A stretch of 64,000 nucleotides of DNA from contig JALJCS010000001.1 in NCBI GenBank assembly GCA_023055355.1, forward strand, positions 53,201,381-53,265,380, given 5' to 3'. Origin of the DNA: Agelaius tricolor (lineage: Eukaryota; Chordata; Aves; Passeriformes; Icteridae). The notes under the pieces are model-generated. The model was given only the letters and a program-made list of their open reading frames with translations, had not been told where the DNA came from and ran no database searches. Positions 47,301-61,200 of the stretch are shown here, piece by piece. A program made the position numbers and the translations under genes. Numbering within the stretch: position 1 is the stretch's first letter; the number at the start of each line of letters is the position of its first letter.

Positions 47301-50300
47301 AATCAAGTTACAAAGCATTAACCTCCAAAGAGACGGTCAAGTTTGTCTGGCTAAAGGTACAGTGCATAATGTACAGCACATGACTGCACATCAGCAGTTG
47401 TTTGTCAGCCTTTGGAGTCTGAAAAGCTTTTTCTTTCTTGGTATTTATTTGTTCATTTTCCTAAGGGTGGCATTTGACATTTAAGTGATCATTATCTAGC
47501 TCTTCCTTGCCTAAATTTTTCTTCAGCTGGGAGACAGGGTTAAGAAAAATGCCAATAAATATCTTAAATGCAGTCTTCTATTCCATTGCCTAAGACTTTA
47601 TTGATGTATTTTCACTCACACCACTTAAAACAAACTGAAACACCCAGAATCTTCCCTGTCTTTAACATAAATGTGGCCACATGTTTTATGTCCAAAGTTT
47701 TGGCCTGACTAAGTGGAAGCTTTGCTGTTGGCTTCACTGTAAGTTGGTATCACTTCAGATCCTCAGACCAGGATATATTGTTTTTCCTTGTTTTTTTCTT
47801 TACTGGATTATCTATTAGCAGATTTTAAGAGAATATATAAATAGAGCCATGGTTATGCCTTTCAATGAGGTTAAAGTCCCTCTCTTTTTATTATACATAA
47901 GATTGCAAGAGAAAAATCTACAGAAGACACAAGAGGAAAAAAAAAAAGTGGAGGGCAGAAGGTAAGAATAAGGTCCTGAGATAAGGAGCAGGGTAAAATG
48001 TTCTATAAATCTATTGTATGCAGTCATTAAGGCTGATAAAAGTCTGACATTTCACTTCAGCAAGGATAATGAAGACTGACCTTTTTACATGGATTCATGG
48101 CACTAATGCCAGAGGGGTTATTAGGTCTGACTTGTGTGATACAAGCCCTTAAATTATGACCATTAACACTTTTGTTGAGCTCAGTGATTTGTGTTTCATC
48201 CAGAAAGACATCTAGTCCTGATGTGATGACCTCCAGAGACAGAAAATCCACGATAGCCTTGGTAACTTAATCACATTTGCTGTTGCAAAAGATACATGTT
48301 TTTACTTGAACATGCTTAGTCACAGTTTTTCACCAGTTTTTTTGTTGCAACTTCCACTGACAGAGTAAAAGGCATTTTGTTTCTTCTTGGTGCCCTGGCC
48401 CCAATGACTCAAAAGTGTGTTCATTTTTTACATTGCAGTAGAAGGCTGAAGAAGTTTTGCTTGTTGTAAAACAAGCCAAATGCTGAGATGGAGCTGTCAC
48501 CCCAGCAGCCTCAGTGTGACCAAGACAGAGGCCAAGTGGGACCCAAAACTGGCTGTGTCTTCATGCAGAGGTTCAGCTTGGCCCCTTTGGAGCAAATCTG
48601 GTCTGAGACAAACACTCCATCTGGCCAAATATCGGAATGGTTTCAGAACATTTAAAGATGTTACTAGATTTCCAAAGTCAGAATGTTTTGTAACAGGCTC
48701 TGTAACTGTCTGGCTCAGGTGTGAAAAGCCTACAGCTCATAAAATGGAGTTTCAGTGTGGAATTCTTTCTGTGGACATGTGGAAGCAAATTTTTTAATCC
48801 TTGTTATAATAATATAATACTGAGGATTATAGGAGCCTGATACCTTAAAATTACACTTAAAAATTCCTATTTTGAATGGATTTTCCCTATTTTCTATACC
48901 TGATTTAGCTTAGCATTCTGGGTAGCAAAGGCCATGCCATGAGGTAAGGTTTTGATTGGAGCTCATCTCTGTTTCCATAGGAATAGTAACTTGTTTCAAA
49001 GCATTTGTTTGTGATATTTAAAGAGAAAGGGAGAGAGGTTATTTCAGTTTGCTTGACAGAATTCATTTATGTGAGCAATATGTTATATTAATGCATGAAC
49101 ACCCACACCAAGCACTATGAATGGCTGCCCAGGGCTTGTAGCCTTTCACCTGGAACACTTACCCAGTTTTCTGACAGAGAGGAAAATACATCTTCTGGAC
49201 CCTCCCAAATCATAGCCCTAACCCCTTTGGTAGCCATTTGCCTTTCAAAGTAATTTCCAATTTTGGGAGACTTTAAAAAGCAAACAGAAGGGCATATTTT
49301 GATTCTGACAGCAAATGCTTGGCAGTTCAGTGGAAGACGTGTGGCAGTTTCAGATCTACAGAACTTCCCTCTGTAGCAGCCACCCTTGGCTCTGCACAAG
49401 CTGGTACAGGGCTGAGAGTCTGACTTGCAGGAAGGGCAGGGCACAGAGGAATAACCACAGCTTGGGTTATGTGTGGATGTGTGCTCATGAGAGGGCAAGA
49501 CAAGGGAAGAAGGGCAAGTGATGCAGCAGTAATGGCTGGCTACAAGCAGGATGGAGCACAGACAGGTCTGAGACTTGAGGCATTTTTACCAGCATGTCAT
49601 TTAGACCTGACTCTGAGTAGATGAAATTGTTTTCTGAAGGCAGACAGCCTGCCAATAGCTCTGAGCTGGTTTAATAGTAGTAAAAATGCTTGAAGCCATT
49701 AGCCATCATGTTTGTGAGGCCCCCATCACCAGCTGTGCAGCTGTGCTCATGGTGACACCAGCACATAGTTAATATATATTTACTTTTGGCCATGCCAGGA
49801 ACAATTCATTCAAGCATATCCAAATCCAAGAAATCCTCTTAAGATTTCCAGGGCTGGGTAGGCAGTTAGGCACATGCAAAGCCTCCATAAAGGAATCAGT
49901 GAGAAAGCTATAGAGGAAAAACTTGTGTTTATTTTTCCAGGTATTTCAAACTAAACACACACCATACTGCTTTGTAGACATGAATTCACTAAAATCCAGG
50001 ATAAAGAAAAAAAGTTACCATTTCCTTAAATAATGAAGTATTTAGAGATGTTTTTCTTGTCTGTGCTTTTATCTCCTGCTGAGCTGCCCTCTTTATGATA
50101 TGCTGAAACAGATTTCTTGACCTGTCCCCATGTCCCTGCTTTCCCTTTGCACTTCCTCTATCTCCTCTCACTCAGCCCTGCCACTCTCTCTGCACCAAGC
50201 TCAACATACACCCAGGCCCTTTTTGCTCCCTCTGAAAATCCATCTGTGCTGTGAAACTCCCCACCTACAACGACCCCATATTGCTGTCTCGATCCCACTC

Positions 50301-53300
50301 TCTGCTTGTTTTCTCAGTTTAAATCTGTTGACTTCAGAGGTGCTGCTTCTCCCCTTGCAGCTTTCAGCAAGAGTCAGAGCCACTGCATCTGCCCAGGCTG
50401 TTCAAGGATAAAGTCTTCCTGGGGAACAAGAGGCTCCTGCTCTTTGCTCAGCAAAACAAAGCACTCTCTGCACTTACAGCTGGTATTAACGACATTCCCA
50501 AATTGAACTGGAGCTTCTTCCCAGGAAAGAGCATCCTTGTAACTGTCCTGCTCTCAAATCTCCTGCCTCTGTAAGGCAGGGGAAAGGCATTTGGCAAAAC
50601 CTGTTCCCAACAATGCTGAGAAATGTTCGTGAGGTTTAGGGAAGGCTTCTGCTAGAGGTTGATTCTGCACTTTGGCAAATCCTCAGCCCTTACCCAGGGA
50701 AGCCTATTCCATGCATACTGCCCAGCATATACTCAAGAGGTTTTCCCTTTTGCCTAGCAATTTTCAAGAGCGTGCCAGAGACGGTTTTCATACACATAAA
50801 GCCTGAAGAATGTGTATCTAGCAACTTTGTATTAATAGATATACTAATTCTGGATTTTGGTGCAGCTCTTGAGGAGCAAAGCCACATTGTGACAAGCATC
50901 AATCTCTGTTACTGACTGAAATACTGGGATATGTCTGTAGCAGAGTGCAGATCTTTTGCTGTCATTCCCTTACTTTCTCAAAGTGTCCTTCCTTCCCTCC
51001 CAGTGAAACCACCTCACCATGGGGACATGCAACGTCACCATGGACAGGCACTTCAGAGAAGGAAATACCTTCTGGAGGGCTACAGACCCATTGTACTCAG
51101 CACAGCTGTTGCCCTGGGGCTTGGTGGATACTTACAAGAATTGCATTAAGTTGTCTATTTAGAGTATTGACGATCACTATTCAAACCCACAGCATCTAAA
51201 AACAAGTATAGCTTATCCCAGAGACACCTGCCTGATGATTTCTGTGTGGGAAGAAACAGACACAGTGAAAGGGAAGTGAAACATTTTGCCCGAAATGGCA
51301 TCTCACAGAATCAGATCTTTGCAGTGACAAATGTGCACTGAACAGAGCCAGATTTCACATTTTCTAAATGTGTTCTTAGGCATCTCTGTCATGATTGGGA
51401 ACACCACAGCTGAAGCTGTCCATGGATTCTGCAGGTTTGTCAACTGTGAGTGTTTTTGATGGCTGGGCACTGAGGTCTCTGTTTACCCTGATTTCTCTGT
51501 TTGCTGCTTACCTGTGCAGATTTCTGTGCCTCTGTGAATCCTCATTGATTTTCCTGGGAGGGAAATGTCATTGCTGCAGCAGGCTGTGTACATCAGGTAT
51601 ATTGGAGAGCGGGATCGTTAGGGTTTGTGTAATTAGCAGTGCTACTAATGTACCCTGTAATGCTTTCTTCTCCAGGGGTTGGCCCTGATTATCTGGGTTA
51701 GTGACTTCATCGGCTCCTAGCTCTGCACTGGGGTCTCACACAACCTCCAGTGTGTTTATCCTCACAGCTGAGGTGTGGGAAGCGAGCATGGTACAAGCTG
51801 TTCCTAGGTCAGATGTTGGAGGAGCCTGCACAAAGTCAGGATGAGCAAGGAGTTGAGCCCAGGTCTTCAGTGCATATGGCTGAAATGGGTTGTTAGATAG
51901 GACAGCCTCAAAGGTGAAGAAAACCAGGATGCAGTCGGGTGGAGTATGATATTTTTACAAGATGAACAGAGAGCTTTGCACCTGTGCAGATCTGATCTTC
52001 TTAGCCTTTACCTAAAATTGTCTTTAAAAAGACTGAGCCATTTTGGTGTCATGCAGCTGTGTATGGTGATGGGGTTGCTCTGTACTCACAAATTAAGTAA
52101 ATGTATGCCTGCAGTATATGTATATTTTACTTCTAAGTAACAATCACATTCTCCTTGTTGAATTCCATCTCTTATCTGTAGCTTTCTTTCTCCCATGTTC
52201 AGTCAGGCCAACATTGCTTTAATCCTGTAACAATGGCATCTGATTGTACCTATCTGTTGATTTCTATGAAATAATCTAATTACCTATAATTTGTTTAAAG
52301 TCCACCCTAATTCACATATTTTGTAAAGCTTTCTCTTTTTTTAAGCTCCCTGGTGAGATACGTCCTGTTAAATGGCTATTTATATCACATGTCTTATGAA
52401 ATTTCCATTTATAGTTAGCTTTCAAGAGTTAAAAAATTCCAATAACAGTTAATTTCATTAACAGTTCTGTCACACAGCCATGTCACACACCCAAACTCAA
52501 TGTTTATCAAGCTGTTGCAACTGGGACTTCCCACACTCTAGCTAGCACCTTACAATCCTGATTCTTAGCTGACCTGAAGCTGTGAATCTGAATTGCATGT
52601 CAGGCAGGGACTGGGTACACATTCTCTTCTTCCAGGGCATCCTTGGAAGGAAACCTGTGCATGTGGGCAGGAAGGGAGCTGTGGTGTGCTCCTGTAGGTC
52701 TTCTCATCTGTGTGACTGGGGGACCAGCACCCTGCAGGACACCATGAAGGCCACCTGCCCTGCAGTTGAGGTTCAGCCATGGCATGCACTCTAGGAGTGC
52801 TCTGCAGATAGAAACAGTCACTCTCTGGAGCTCTTCACTTCCTTGAGGTCTGTGTAGGTGCAGCTTTGCATCTTCCTTTGGGGTCTCTGGCAGGGGGAGT
52901 TACCAGCTGTATTCCCCAGCCACAAGGGCCAGGACTGGTTTCCTAGAGCTGCACCCTTGTCTGGCAGCCTCTCAAGTGCGGAGCTCCCCATTTCCAACTT
53001 CCAGTGAAACTCAAAGCAAACAAGTTGGATTCAAAACCAATTTCTCTCAGTTTCAGTCAGCACAAGATATTAGCATACATGGTGAGATATAAGATATCTG
53101 TCCTTCTGCCCTGCAGAGGCTTTGTCACCATCCCACAGTGCTGTTTGAGCTCAGGCACCTGTAGGATTTGCGGTTCTGCAGAGCCCCATCTCCAAACCAA
53201 GCCATCTCTTCTTTTCACACAGGCAGCTTGCTGTTCCCTGGGTTGGCTCCCTAGCAGAACAGTAGCATCCTAGCACAAAGGCACAATCCTCTGCCTTTCT

Positions 53301-54635
53301 CTCCTGAGCAGTCTGCCAGCTCTGCAGTACATCCCCTAGCTCTCTCCAGGACTCATATGGCTTTAAAGACACACCAAGACCCTGCACTTTTTCTCTTTTC
53401 TGCAGGAACCCAGCACTCTACAGGCAGCTCTTTCCCACAGAGGAGCTGGAGAAAAGTGCTTGCCTTTATCAGATGGTCATCACACAGCCTCCAGTTTAGT
53501 GCTCCTCTGCAACTAGATTTCACCAAATGCACATTAACCAATTACCCAAATTGGCACATTAATCAATTGCCATTAACTGATACAGGATCTAGCAAATGAA
53601 TAAGCTCCTTACTGGTCATCTTTAACCCTTTGTATTAGTGTGGTTGTAGCTATCTGTGGCATGTACTAATGCAACATGCTTATGCTAACTTCTATTTTTT
53701 ATAAGCTCTTCATAAGCAACTTATAAATAGAAGCTTAATATGAAGTGTGACAGATCTCTAATCTTTAGTCTCTCCTTAGCCCTCCAAGCGCTTCCTTTCT
53801 GGAAATACAAAATATATCCAGTGTGCCCTAGATATTCTCCATTCTTGCTGATGACTTTAGCTCTCAGCCATTGATTCTTTCTACTTCTTAATCAGTGTAA
53901 ATAGATCGGGGCTGCAACACTCTTTTTATTTAAAATTTTTAAAAGACAGATTACATCAAAAGGACATTTAAGGGACAATGAATTGAAAATATATTCTGTT
54001 GCTCATGTGATGCTGTGAGGCAGAGGGTCAATATAATGGAGACATAAAAAAACTGTTTTCCTTCTCCATTGCAATAAAGAGGATTGGAGTGAATTATCTA
54101 ATGGAAGGTACAAATATTGAGAGAATACTGTGCAGCATTTATGAAGTGTCAGTACTTTGTGACATTCTCTTTCACTAAAGGCCATGTGTGTGATGGTGCC
54201 CCTGTCACCACTGAGCAAACAGTGTAGCACAAAATGCCTAGTTTAGGGTTACACAGCAATCAGTTCCAAAACAGGGCATGAAACCAGTTCTTAATATCCT
54301 GGTACAAGGAAATTTTTATGAGTCTATACTTTGTTTGCTTGTTTGTTTACTTCTGTGGGGGAAAAGCCTGTTCTTCAGAGTCTCAGGTGATATGGAAAAT
54401 TTCGAATTAATACCTCTTCATTTCAGCATGTTACTCAGATTTTGCTGAGTCCAATCCCTCCAGCATCCAGTGTTTTTTACTTTGACTTTAAAAGAAGTAA
54501 AGCCCTGTAGTTACTTTTCACCCTTTCCTTACATTCAGCTTTGATCACTATAATAATGTATGTTTCCAGGCAATTAATATATTGATATGCATTCACAGAT
54601 AAGCACGTCTACTGTGTTTCTCAGAAAAAGGAGAA

Positions 54636-54660
54636 CACCTGATGTAGAGAACATCAGGTG
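54636..54660. repeat. Perfect inverted repeat, 10-bp arms
   Basis: CACCTGATGT, 5-base spacer, ACATCAGGTG. The arms carry CACCTG E-box half-sites. It lies about 0.55 kb upstream of the candidate short PHACTR2 first exon. Confidence 0.85.
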
Positions 54661-54719
54661 CAGAACTTGCAGGATTTAAAGCACAAAGAAAGCTAATGGC
54701 TCAAATTGTAGCCTAACCT

Positions 54720-55214
54720 AACACTTTGTCAGCCACAGATTCCTCCCCCTTTTTTTTCCTCCCTAAAACTTTTGCTGTTGCGTCACTGATAAATAACAGC
54801 CCTTTGCTCGGTAATAAATCCCTTCTGTATTTAAGGTTTTGCCTTCCTACCCATTAAACCTCTCCTCGTCAGCATTACTTTTACTTTTCAGAAACAAATA
54901 TTCAGTATTACAGGCTAGGAGTTCTTTTGTTTTCCCCCCATGGATGTAAAACCCTGGGGGATTTACGTATCTACTTGATAGGCTCACACAATCTTAATCA
55001 GCCTATAATGGAGCTAATGGCTGTTTGTCATCCTTGGAGATATAAATTTCCTGGTGATGTCTACTGCAGTCAGTACATGAAGTATGCTCTGACTGCCAGC
55101 AAGGTCTAATAACCAGGAGAAGGGCAGCCAGCTTCATTAGCGAGCCTGAGACCGTGCCGGCTGCTTTTCTGGGGAACTGTGCTTTTTGAATGCCGAGAGG
55201 GAATAAAGGGAATA
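54720..55214 (+). promoter_or_regulatory. PHACTR2: Candidate internal promoter / 5' UTR of the short PHACTR2 isoform
   Basis: Upstream of the 13-base coding exon the sequence holds a pyrimidine tract, TGCGTCA (ATF/AP-1 type) at about 54,779, and a weak TATA-like TATTTAAG at about 54,829. GC content rises locally at 55,130-55,210. A promoter here is inferred from the exon. The sequence alone does not prove it. Confidence 0.4.
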
Positions 55215-55227
55215 ATGGACAATACCG
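55215..55227 (+). CDS. PHACTR2: PHACTR2 alternative first exon, 13 coding bases (MDNT-)
   Basis: ATG GAC AAT ACC G is followed directly by the perfect donor GTAAGT. The peptide M-D-N-T plus the first base of a valine codon matches the start of the human PHACTR2 isoform MDNAVDGLDKAS, where the same phase-1 junction falls in valine. The long first exon at 27,334 ends in the same phase, so both can splice to one exon 2, which lies right of the window. No coding potential marks such a short exon; the call depends on the exact match of start codon, residues, phase and donor. An untranslated 5' part extends left by an unknown length. Confidence 0.66.
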
Positions 55228-58200
55228 GTAAGTGGAATAAAACAGATCCTCATTCCTCATAGTGCAGCTCCGGGGTTCGTTTGTATCCTCTCTCACTCGC
55301 TGCAGGAGATGTGTTTCTTTAGCCTCTGTGGCTTCTTCCTTTTAAATGTCCTTTATTAAAGCAAATCTTTATGTCTAAAATGTGACACACTTAAGTTGTT
55401 AACCCCTTAACAGTCTGATTTTTTTCTGCTCCGTTTCCTGGAAATGTGAACCTAAACTGTAATGTAGGATCTGCCTTTTTAAGGTATTCAGTGTTATTTT
55501 GGAAGCTATATGCAGGAAATGTGGCAGGAAGGGAAAATGCGTTTACTTCAGAAAGAAATATCTCTCACAGTTTGATCTAGGTGTGGATAGGTAACTAATA
55601 AAGCTAACAAAAAGTAGATAATATTTAGCTCCCATCTGTCTTATTTTAAGCTGGCTCTGTTTTCTCTGAATAATGCCTTACTCTCTTTCATATGTGGTAC
55701 ATAAAATACGGAATATATTTGCACTTTTTATTTTCTTTGATGTTCCAACTTTAGATCATGCATTTTCATCCCAAATAATGCTCTTCACGGTTTCTAAGGA
55801 GGAGAATCATTACATCGGTGATGAAATGCATTATTTGCATTCCCCTTTTGCATTACCTTGTGTCATGAGGCAGAGAAAAAAGAGAGTTTTTTGGGACAGG
55901 TATTTTGCATGCTGCTTTTACTGCTGTGAAACTTGAATATGCCAAGATCTCACAGATTTATTAGTACTAGTACAATACGTATTAAGAGACACAATCTGCA
56001 GTAGATTCAGTGTCCTTTGAAACCTGCTCAGCTCATCAGATTTGTCTAATGTTGACCTTAAAAGTGACAATCATCTCTACAGTGTCAAAGATTATTCTAC
56101 AGTAGGTTTTGGTGATTTTTTGAGAGGTTGTGGGTGGTTTGGTTTGATTTTTTTTTTTAAATAGTAGAAGCAAAACTCTTGCTTATGTCTGCCAAGCTGT
56201 CCAGGTCATTCTCAGCTCACATGTATCATTATAAACTTCTGTGACAAACAGATAAAAGGGTCTTGCTGCCTTAATTTCTATAAATTCCAGGACCAAAAAA
56301 AAAAAAATCTAGAATTTAAAATGTAACATCATGGAAAATTACATTGCCAGCATATAAAAAAACCTGGCATGGTCCTAGTAAAATGTTCATTTCCGGAAAT
56401 AAATAAGATTAGCAATACTCTTTGCACTTGGTGCTTTGGCTAGCTTTTAGGGAGCCTTAACACAATAAATAATAATGACTTGTGTTTGATATTGCATGAC
56501 GAGGCAGAATTTTCTTCTGGAGGAGAAGGATTCCTGCTCTCTGACACAGAATATCTGTGGGCAAGAGATACCCTGGCAGGCAGAGCTGCTAATTCCTCCA
56601 GGTTTTTACACTCCTCACCGTCAACAACTAACACTATTGAAGACTTGATGGAGATACCACTTTAATCCAGCTATAAGAATCTGTTCTGGAATGAGTCATA
56701 TTTATTTAAAGGCCAGTTTTGGGGGGATGAAGAGGGAAGCTAGTGTCTGAAAACCATAGAAACAGATTTTCCTTTTCTTTTTTTTTTTTGGTTGGTTGGG
56801 GTTTTTTGTTTAGTTTTTCTGTTGGTTTTTGGTTTTTGGTTTTTATCCTAAGGAAGAATCCAGTTTGGTTGCTATCTGAAAAAAGTTAAAATAAGTAAGA
56901 CTTGATGCCTGCACAACTTACCAGCTATTCTCAACACTTCTTACAACATTAGTTTGCTGAATAACTCCAGATATTATTTTTCTCATGTGGAAACAGTGAG
57001 TGATGCTTTCCTTTTGTAGAAAACAACCTATATACCATTAAAATTGGTTAAAATAATCCTTTCAGACAATAACTAAAATCCAGTTGTTAAAAAAAAAAAG
57101 CCACGAACCAACCCAGCAACAGATGAAACTAAGCCATATTGAAGACATCATGGCAGAGTTTAAGGCTGTGATCCAGTTTCTTCCATGGTTACCAGTGATA
57201 TTCCTGCTGACTGTGGTCAGCTTGCTCCAAACCCCCAGAGGGCTTCAGCCCCACGTGGGGTATGGACACCCTCCCTTCTCCAGGCAGCTCTTCTAAGAGT
57301 CCTGCCACTTACATATTTTGAGTGGTATTGGGAATACATAATTTCCAAAGATCCCACAGGATGCTGGGTAAACACAGCCAGGTCTCAGGAATGTTTAGGG
57401 CTCATGATCCCTAACTGGGATGCCAGTGTGGGGACTGTGCAGCTGAATACCTCAGTATATCTGTCCTGTCCCTCAGACATCTGGAGGGATCGGAGAGCAC
57501 CTTTGAAAACCCTTGTGGTGTCATCTGGGCACTTATGAGATCAGAGAGCAGCAGGATTATTTGCATGCCTAAGCCCAACTGCCTGATTAATTTGTTCTTC
57601 AGCAGTCTGCCAACTAAAATGTAAACACACTGATGTATATAAACTGGATACCTGCCCGAATTCTTCCTGGAGAGATGCTATTTCTGGCAATACAGAACTG
57701 CAGAATATTAGCAAAGCTGCGTGTTTTAGCTACTGAGTGTTAGAAATTTAGTATCAGTGTCAGTGAATCAGGCCTCTGTTATTAAACTCATCAAGCTGCT
57801 GAAGAGACTTTCAAAGTCAGACCATGGATAATTGTTGGGCAAAACTCCATCTTCTGCTCTGCACAACAGAAATATCTCTGTAATTCATCACTCTTCTCCT
57901 CTGCCATCATTAAAATTACTTTCTGGCCAAAACTGTCATTTAAAAAGATCAGTGTTGCTAATAAGTCACCTGCATACATTTTTAGCTGTTATGGTCGATG
58001 CCATTTTGTGGGGTTTAGAAACAATGTTTTCATTTTAAAAGTCCTTTCCTTTAAGTGTTAGATTGCTCTTATTTTTATTCTTGTACCGAGACAACTCCAC
58101 ATAATTGTTGTCTCGTGTGTTCTTTTAAAAGCCTTTCCTGGAATAACAATAAAATATTCATCCATCTGTGTAGGGCACAACAGGACAGTTCTAGTTGTAT

Positions 58201-61200
58201 TTCTTGCCTATTTTGGCATCAGCTGTTTGTGACAGGCTGTCTGCAGGTATTCAGCTGCAAGGCTGCCTGCTGCTCTGGGCAGGGGAGGGCAGCCAGCAGC
58301 CTCCATTGGCAGATCCTGGGCTCCAGCTTTGCTGCACACATCGACTTTGGGCCAAACACATCAAGCCTGGAGACAGTAGTGATGTAACGAAACTAATTTT
58401 TAAAAAATAGGAAGGCTTGGAAATAACTTTAGGGGGGGAGCGGGAGGGGGGGTGGGGAAGCAAGTATAAAACCAGCAAGAAACTTGTATCAGGAGTATCA
58501 GGAAGAAAGAAGCTGTGGAAACAGAAGTGCTCCCAAGTGATGCATTTGGCAGGGGGGGGATTTCCTTTAAGGAGTGAGATCAGCAACATCCCTTCCCCCA
58601 GAGCTCCTAGTCAGCTCTGTCCTGCTCGGACAGGCATCTCACCTTAAAACAGACAAGTCTTGCACACTTGTTCTTAGAGTGTGAATGCCAATGTGAGGTG
58701 CCAAAAGGCTGGGGGAGGCATCTCATGGGGGTGAATGGCACCGTAGTGAGATCCTGTGTCATGCATAGCATACCAGTAGTGAACAAAACCAGGAGGCCTT
58801 GTTTCATGTTTCTTGGGGATTTATATGACTTCTTTGCACTTGAAATATTATTTTAGAAGTAATGAGCTAGCTGTGGTTAATTGTTACCCTGAATTATGTA
58901 GGTTCTGCAGCTGTGGCTGCAGGCTATGCCTTCAAGTAAAAACTGTGTTTTAAGGGGACTGGAGGTCTTCTCTGTTGTATGGTCCATCTCTGAGGAATAT
59001 CCAGTAGCAACATCAAACTTTATATTTGAGCTATAGTGAAACTTGGAGCTTTCCACTGAGGTGAGACTTTAACTTGAAGCCTGAAATGCTGTGGGGCGGG
59101 GAGGATAGCAAGTGATCAGTTTAGCCTTCTGCATGACATCATGTATTCACAGGAAGGGTTAGAGACACAGGAAACCATTTGTGGATGGAAATCCCCTTGC
59201 TTTTGAAGTAAGTGGTCATTTTTTGTCTTTCTGTAAGTAAATAGGACATATTTAGCACTCAGTAAGACTGCTGGGTTTGAATGCTGGTTGAGGATTTGAC
59301 CTTACAAACTCTTTGTTACATCTTACCTGTTATTTTGAGGCAAACAGGGTACATATTTCTAAAATACAGAGGAGAAAGAAAAACAGGCAGAAGAACAAAA
59401 CTGGGAGGAGGATTTCAGCTTATGATCCTGATTTCTCATCAATTCATAGTGTTCAAAAACCTCTGATGTAGCTGAGCTGATCTGTATGCAGAACTAGGCT
59501 AGATAACAATCTCAGTGAGTTGTAAGGTTCATTTGTTGCCCATAAAGGGCTATGAAATCCTTTGGCCATCTAAGGCTTAAGCTGTCTGAATTGTCCCTAT
59601 GAATTAGGAAACCCATTAAACAAAACCACTTGTAATGGAGACGGCAGCAGTGTCACCACAGGTTTGTGAGCCCTTGAGACAATTCCCAGCTCCAGTGGCA
59701 AAACCAGTTACATCCTTTGGCAGCTTCTCTTTTGATCTTTGATGGTACCTGTCCATGTTCTCCCCAAGTGTGAAGGTGTTTTTAGAGGGGACAACAGCAC
59801 CTCCTTTCTCTGTCCCGCTCTTATGTAAATGGGGCTATCCACGACATGTTTCTTTTATTGCTCCATTTGGCAAGTTCTATAGATCACAAAACTGTCTGCT
59901 CATGAGCAATAAAATAAAAAGCAATAAGCAACTCCTTTATACTACATTGTGTATTCTAATTTGCCTCCTATTTTCACCCATGCCCCTGGCTGAAGTGAAC
60001 ACTCTAGTGTATCACAGGTCACAGTCTGCTAGAAAGTTGGATTTCTTCTTGTTGTAATTTTAGAATACTATTCATGGCTTATTACCCCTTTACCCAAGAA
60101 TTGGCACAGTGTGCTTATAAATCCATGACCTTGGAAAACATTTCTGTGAGGATTAAACTTCCTTGTGATGCTGCTGCTCCCTGTGTTAATGTCAAGTCTC
60201 TATACACATAGCGCATGGAATGACTACATAGGAACTTGTACTAGAGGTAGCCAAACATCATGCAGCACTAAAATGATGGAGCACCTTCTAATGTGGAGAT
60301 AGTCCACCCACCCTCCTTCAAAGGGTTTGCTTTAGCTAGAAATGCTGTGGTTCCACTGTGCTGACACACACTCATGATATTTTAAGCAATGATTCCAGTT
60401 GCTGCAGTGCTTCTTATGGAGAAGCAGCATGAACTCTAGCGGGTTTGGAGATGTGGTATAACTCTGATTTTACTTACAAATAATTTATTATTCTTTTTTT
60501 CTGGTAAAAGCCGGCAAGCATCAAACCATCTGGTTCTGAGTTCATGCCTTATGTTTACATCTGCTGGTTGAATGGCATTTTTGGCCTGCTGCCTTTCAGA
60601 CCTCTGTTCTGCACTCTGGATCATCACTGCCACCTATGGTGAAGAAGCAAGTGCTGTGCACAGAAGTAGTAATCCAAGTTTGAGAGGCAGCACTTCTCTG
60701 TATGCTTCCAGCAAGGATGAAACCAAAATTGCAGGAGCCAATTATTTTGACAAGAAATCAGTCCAGACAAGGAAAGGTTGTGTTAAGAGGCACTGGCACA
60801 AATTGTTCCAAGAAAAACAGTCTGTGTTCCAGGGGCTTTGAACCCCAAAACTGACAGGGCTGGAAGAGAGTGACAAGGGGGAAAGCAAGATTGCATGATC
60901 AAAGAGCTGGTGGCTGATAATAAGGATCTTGTCTGCTGCTGTTTCACCATCATTCATTGTCTCTAACAGGGAGTCTTTCATGAAATGTGATACTTCATTG
61001 TGGGGTGACTTGCAGGGGTATTTCTATGGGCTCAAAAAGTAGACTGGGTGGAATTTTACCAAAAAAATCCTCACTTGCTCTATTTTTTCCCTCCCTTTGT
61101 CTCACTATTTAAGCCTTTTTTATATTTTCACATAAAACCTTTACGAGACTTCTTCCTGAGGTATAATTGAAAATGTAAGTAGCTTAGGACTATAAGAATA

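Larger units (their letters stand above)
27479..55214 (+). other. PHACTR2: PHACTR2 first intron (large)
   Basis: About 27.7 kb of intronic DNA lies between the two candidate first exons. Apart from the tandem repeats, homopolymers and hairpins listed separately, I found no exon with recognisable protein similarity, no RNA gene and no intact transposon. Short open frames here do not resemble proteins and have no splice-consistent neighbours. Confidence 0.65.

Noticed and set aside
59490..59535. Possible second CR1 tail (CTAGGCTAGATAACAATCTC).
   Set aside because: Only a weak match to the CR1 3' end, without the CCCTTCCAAC core.
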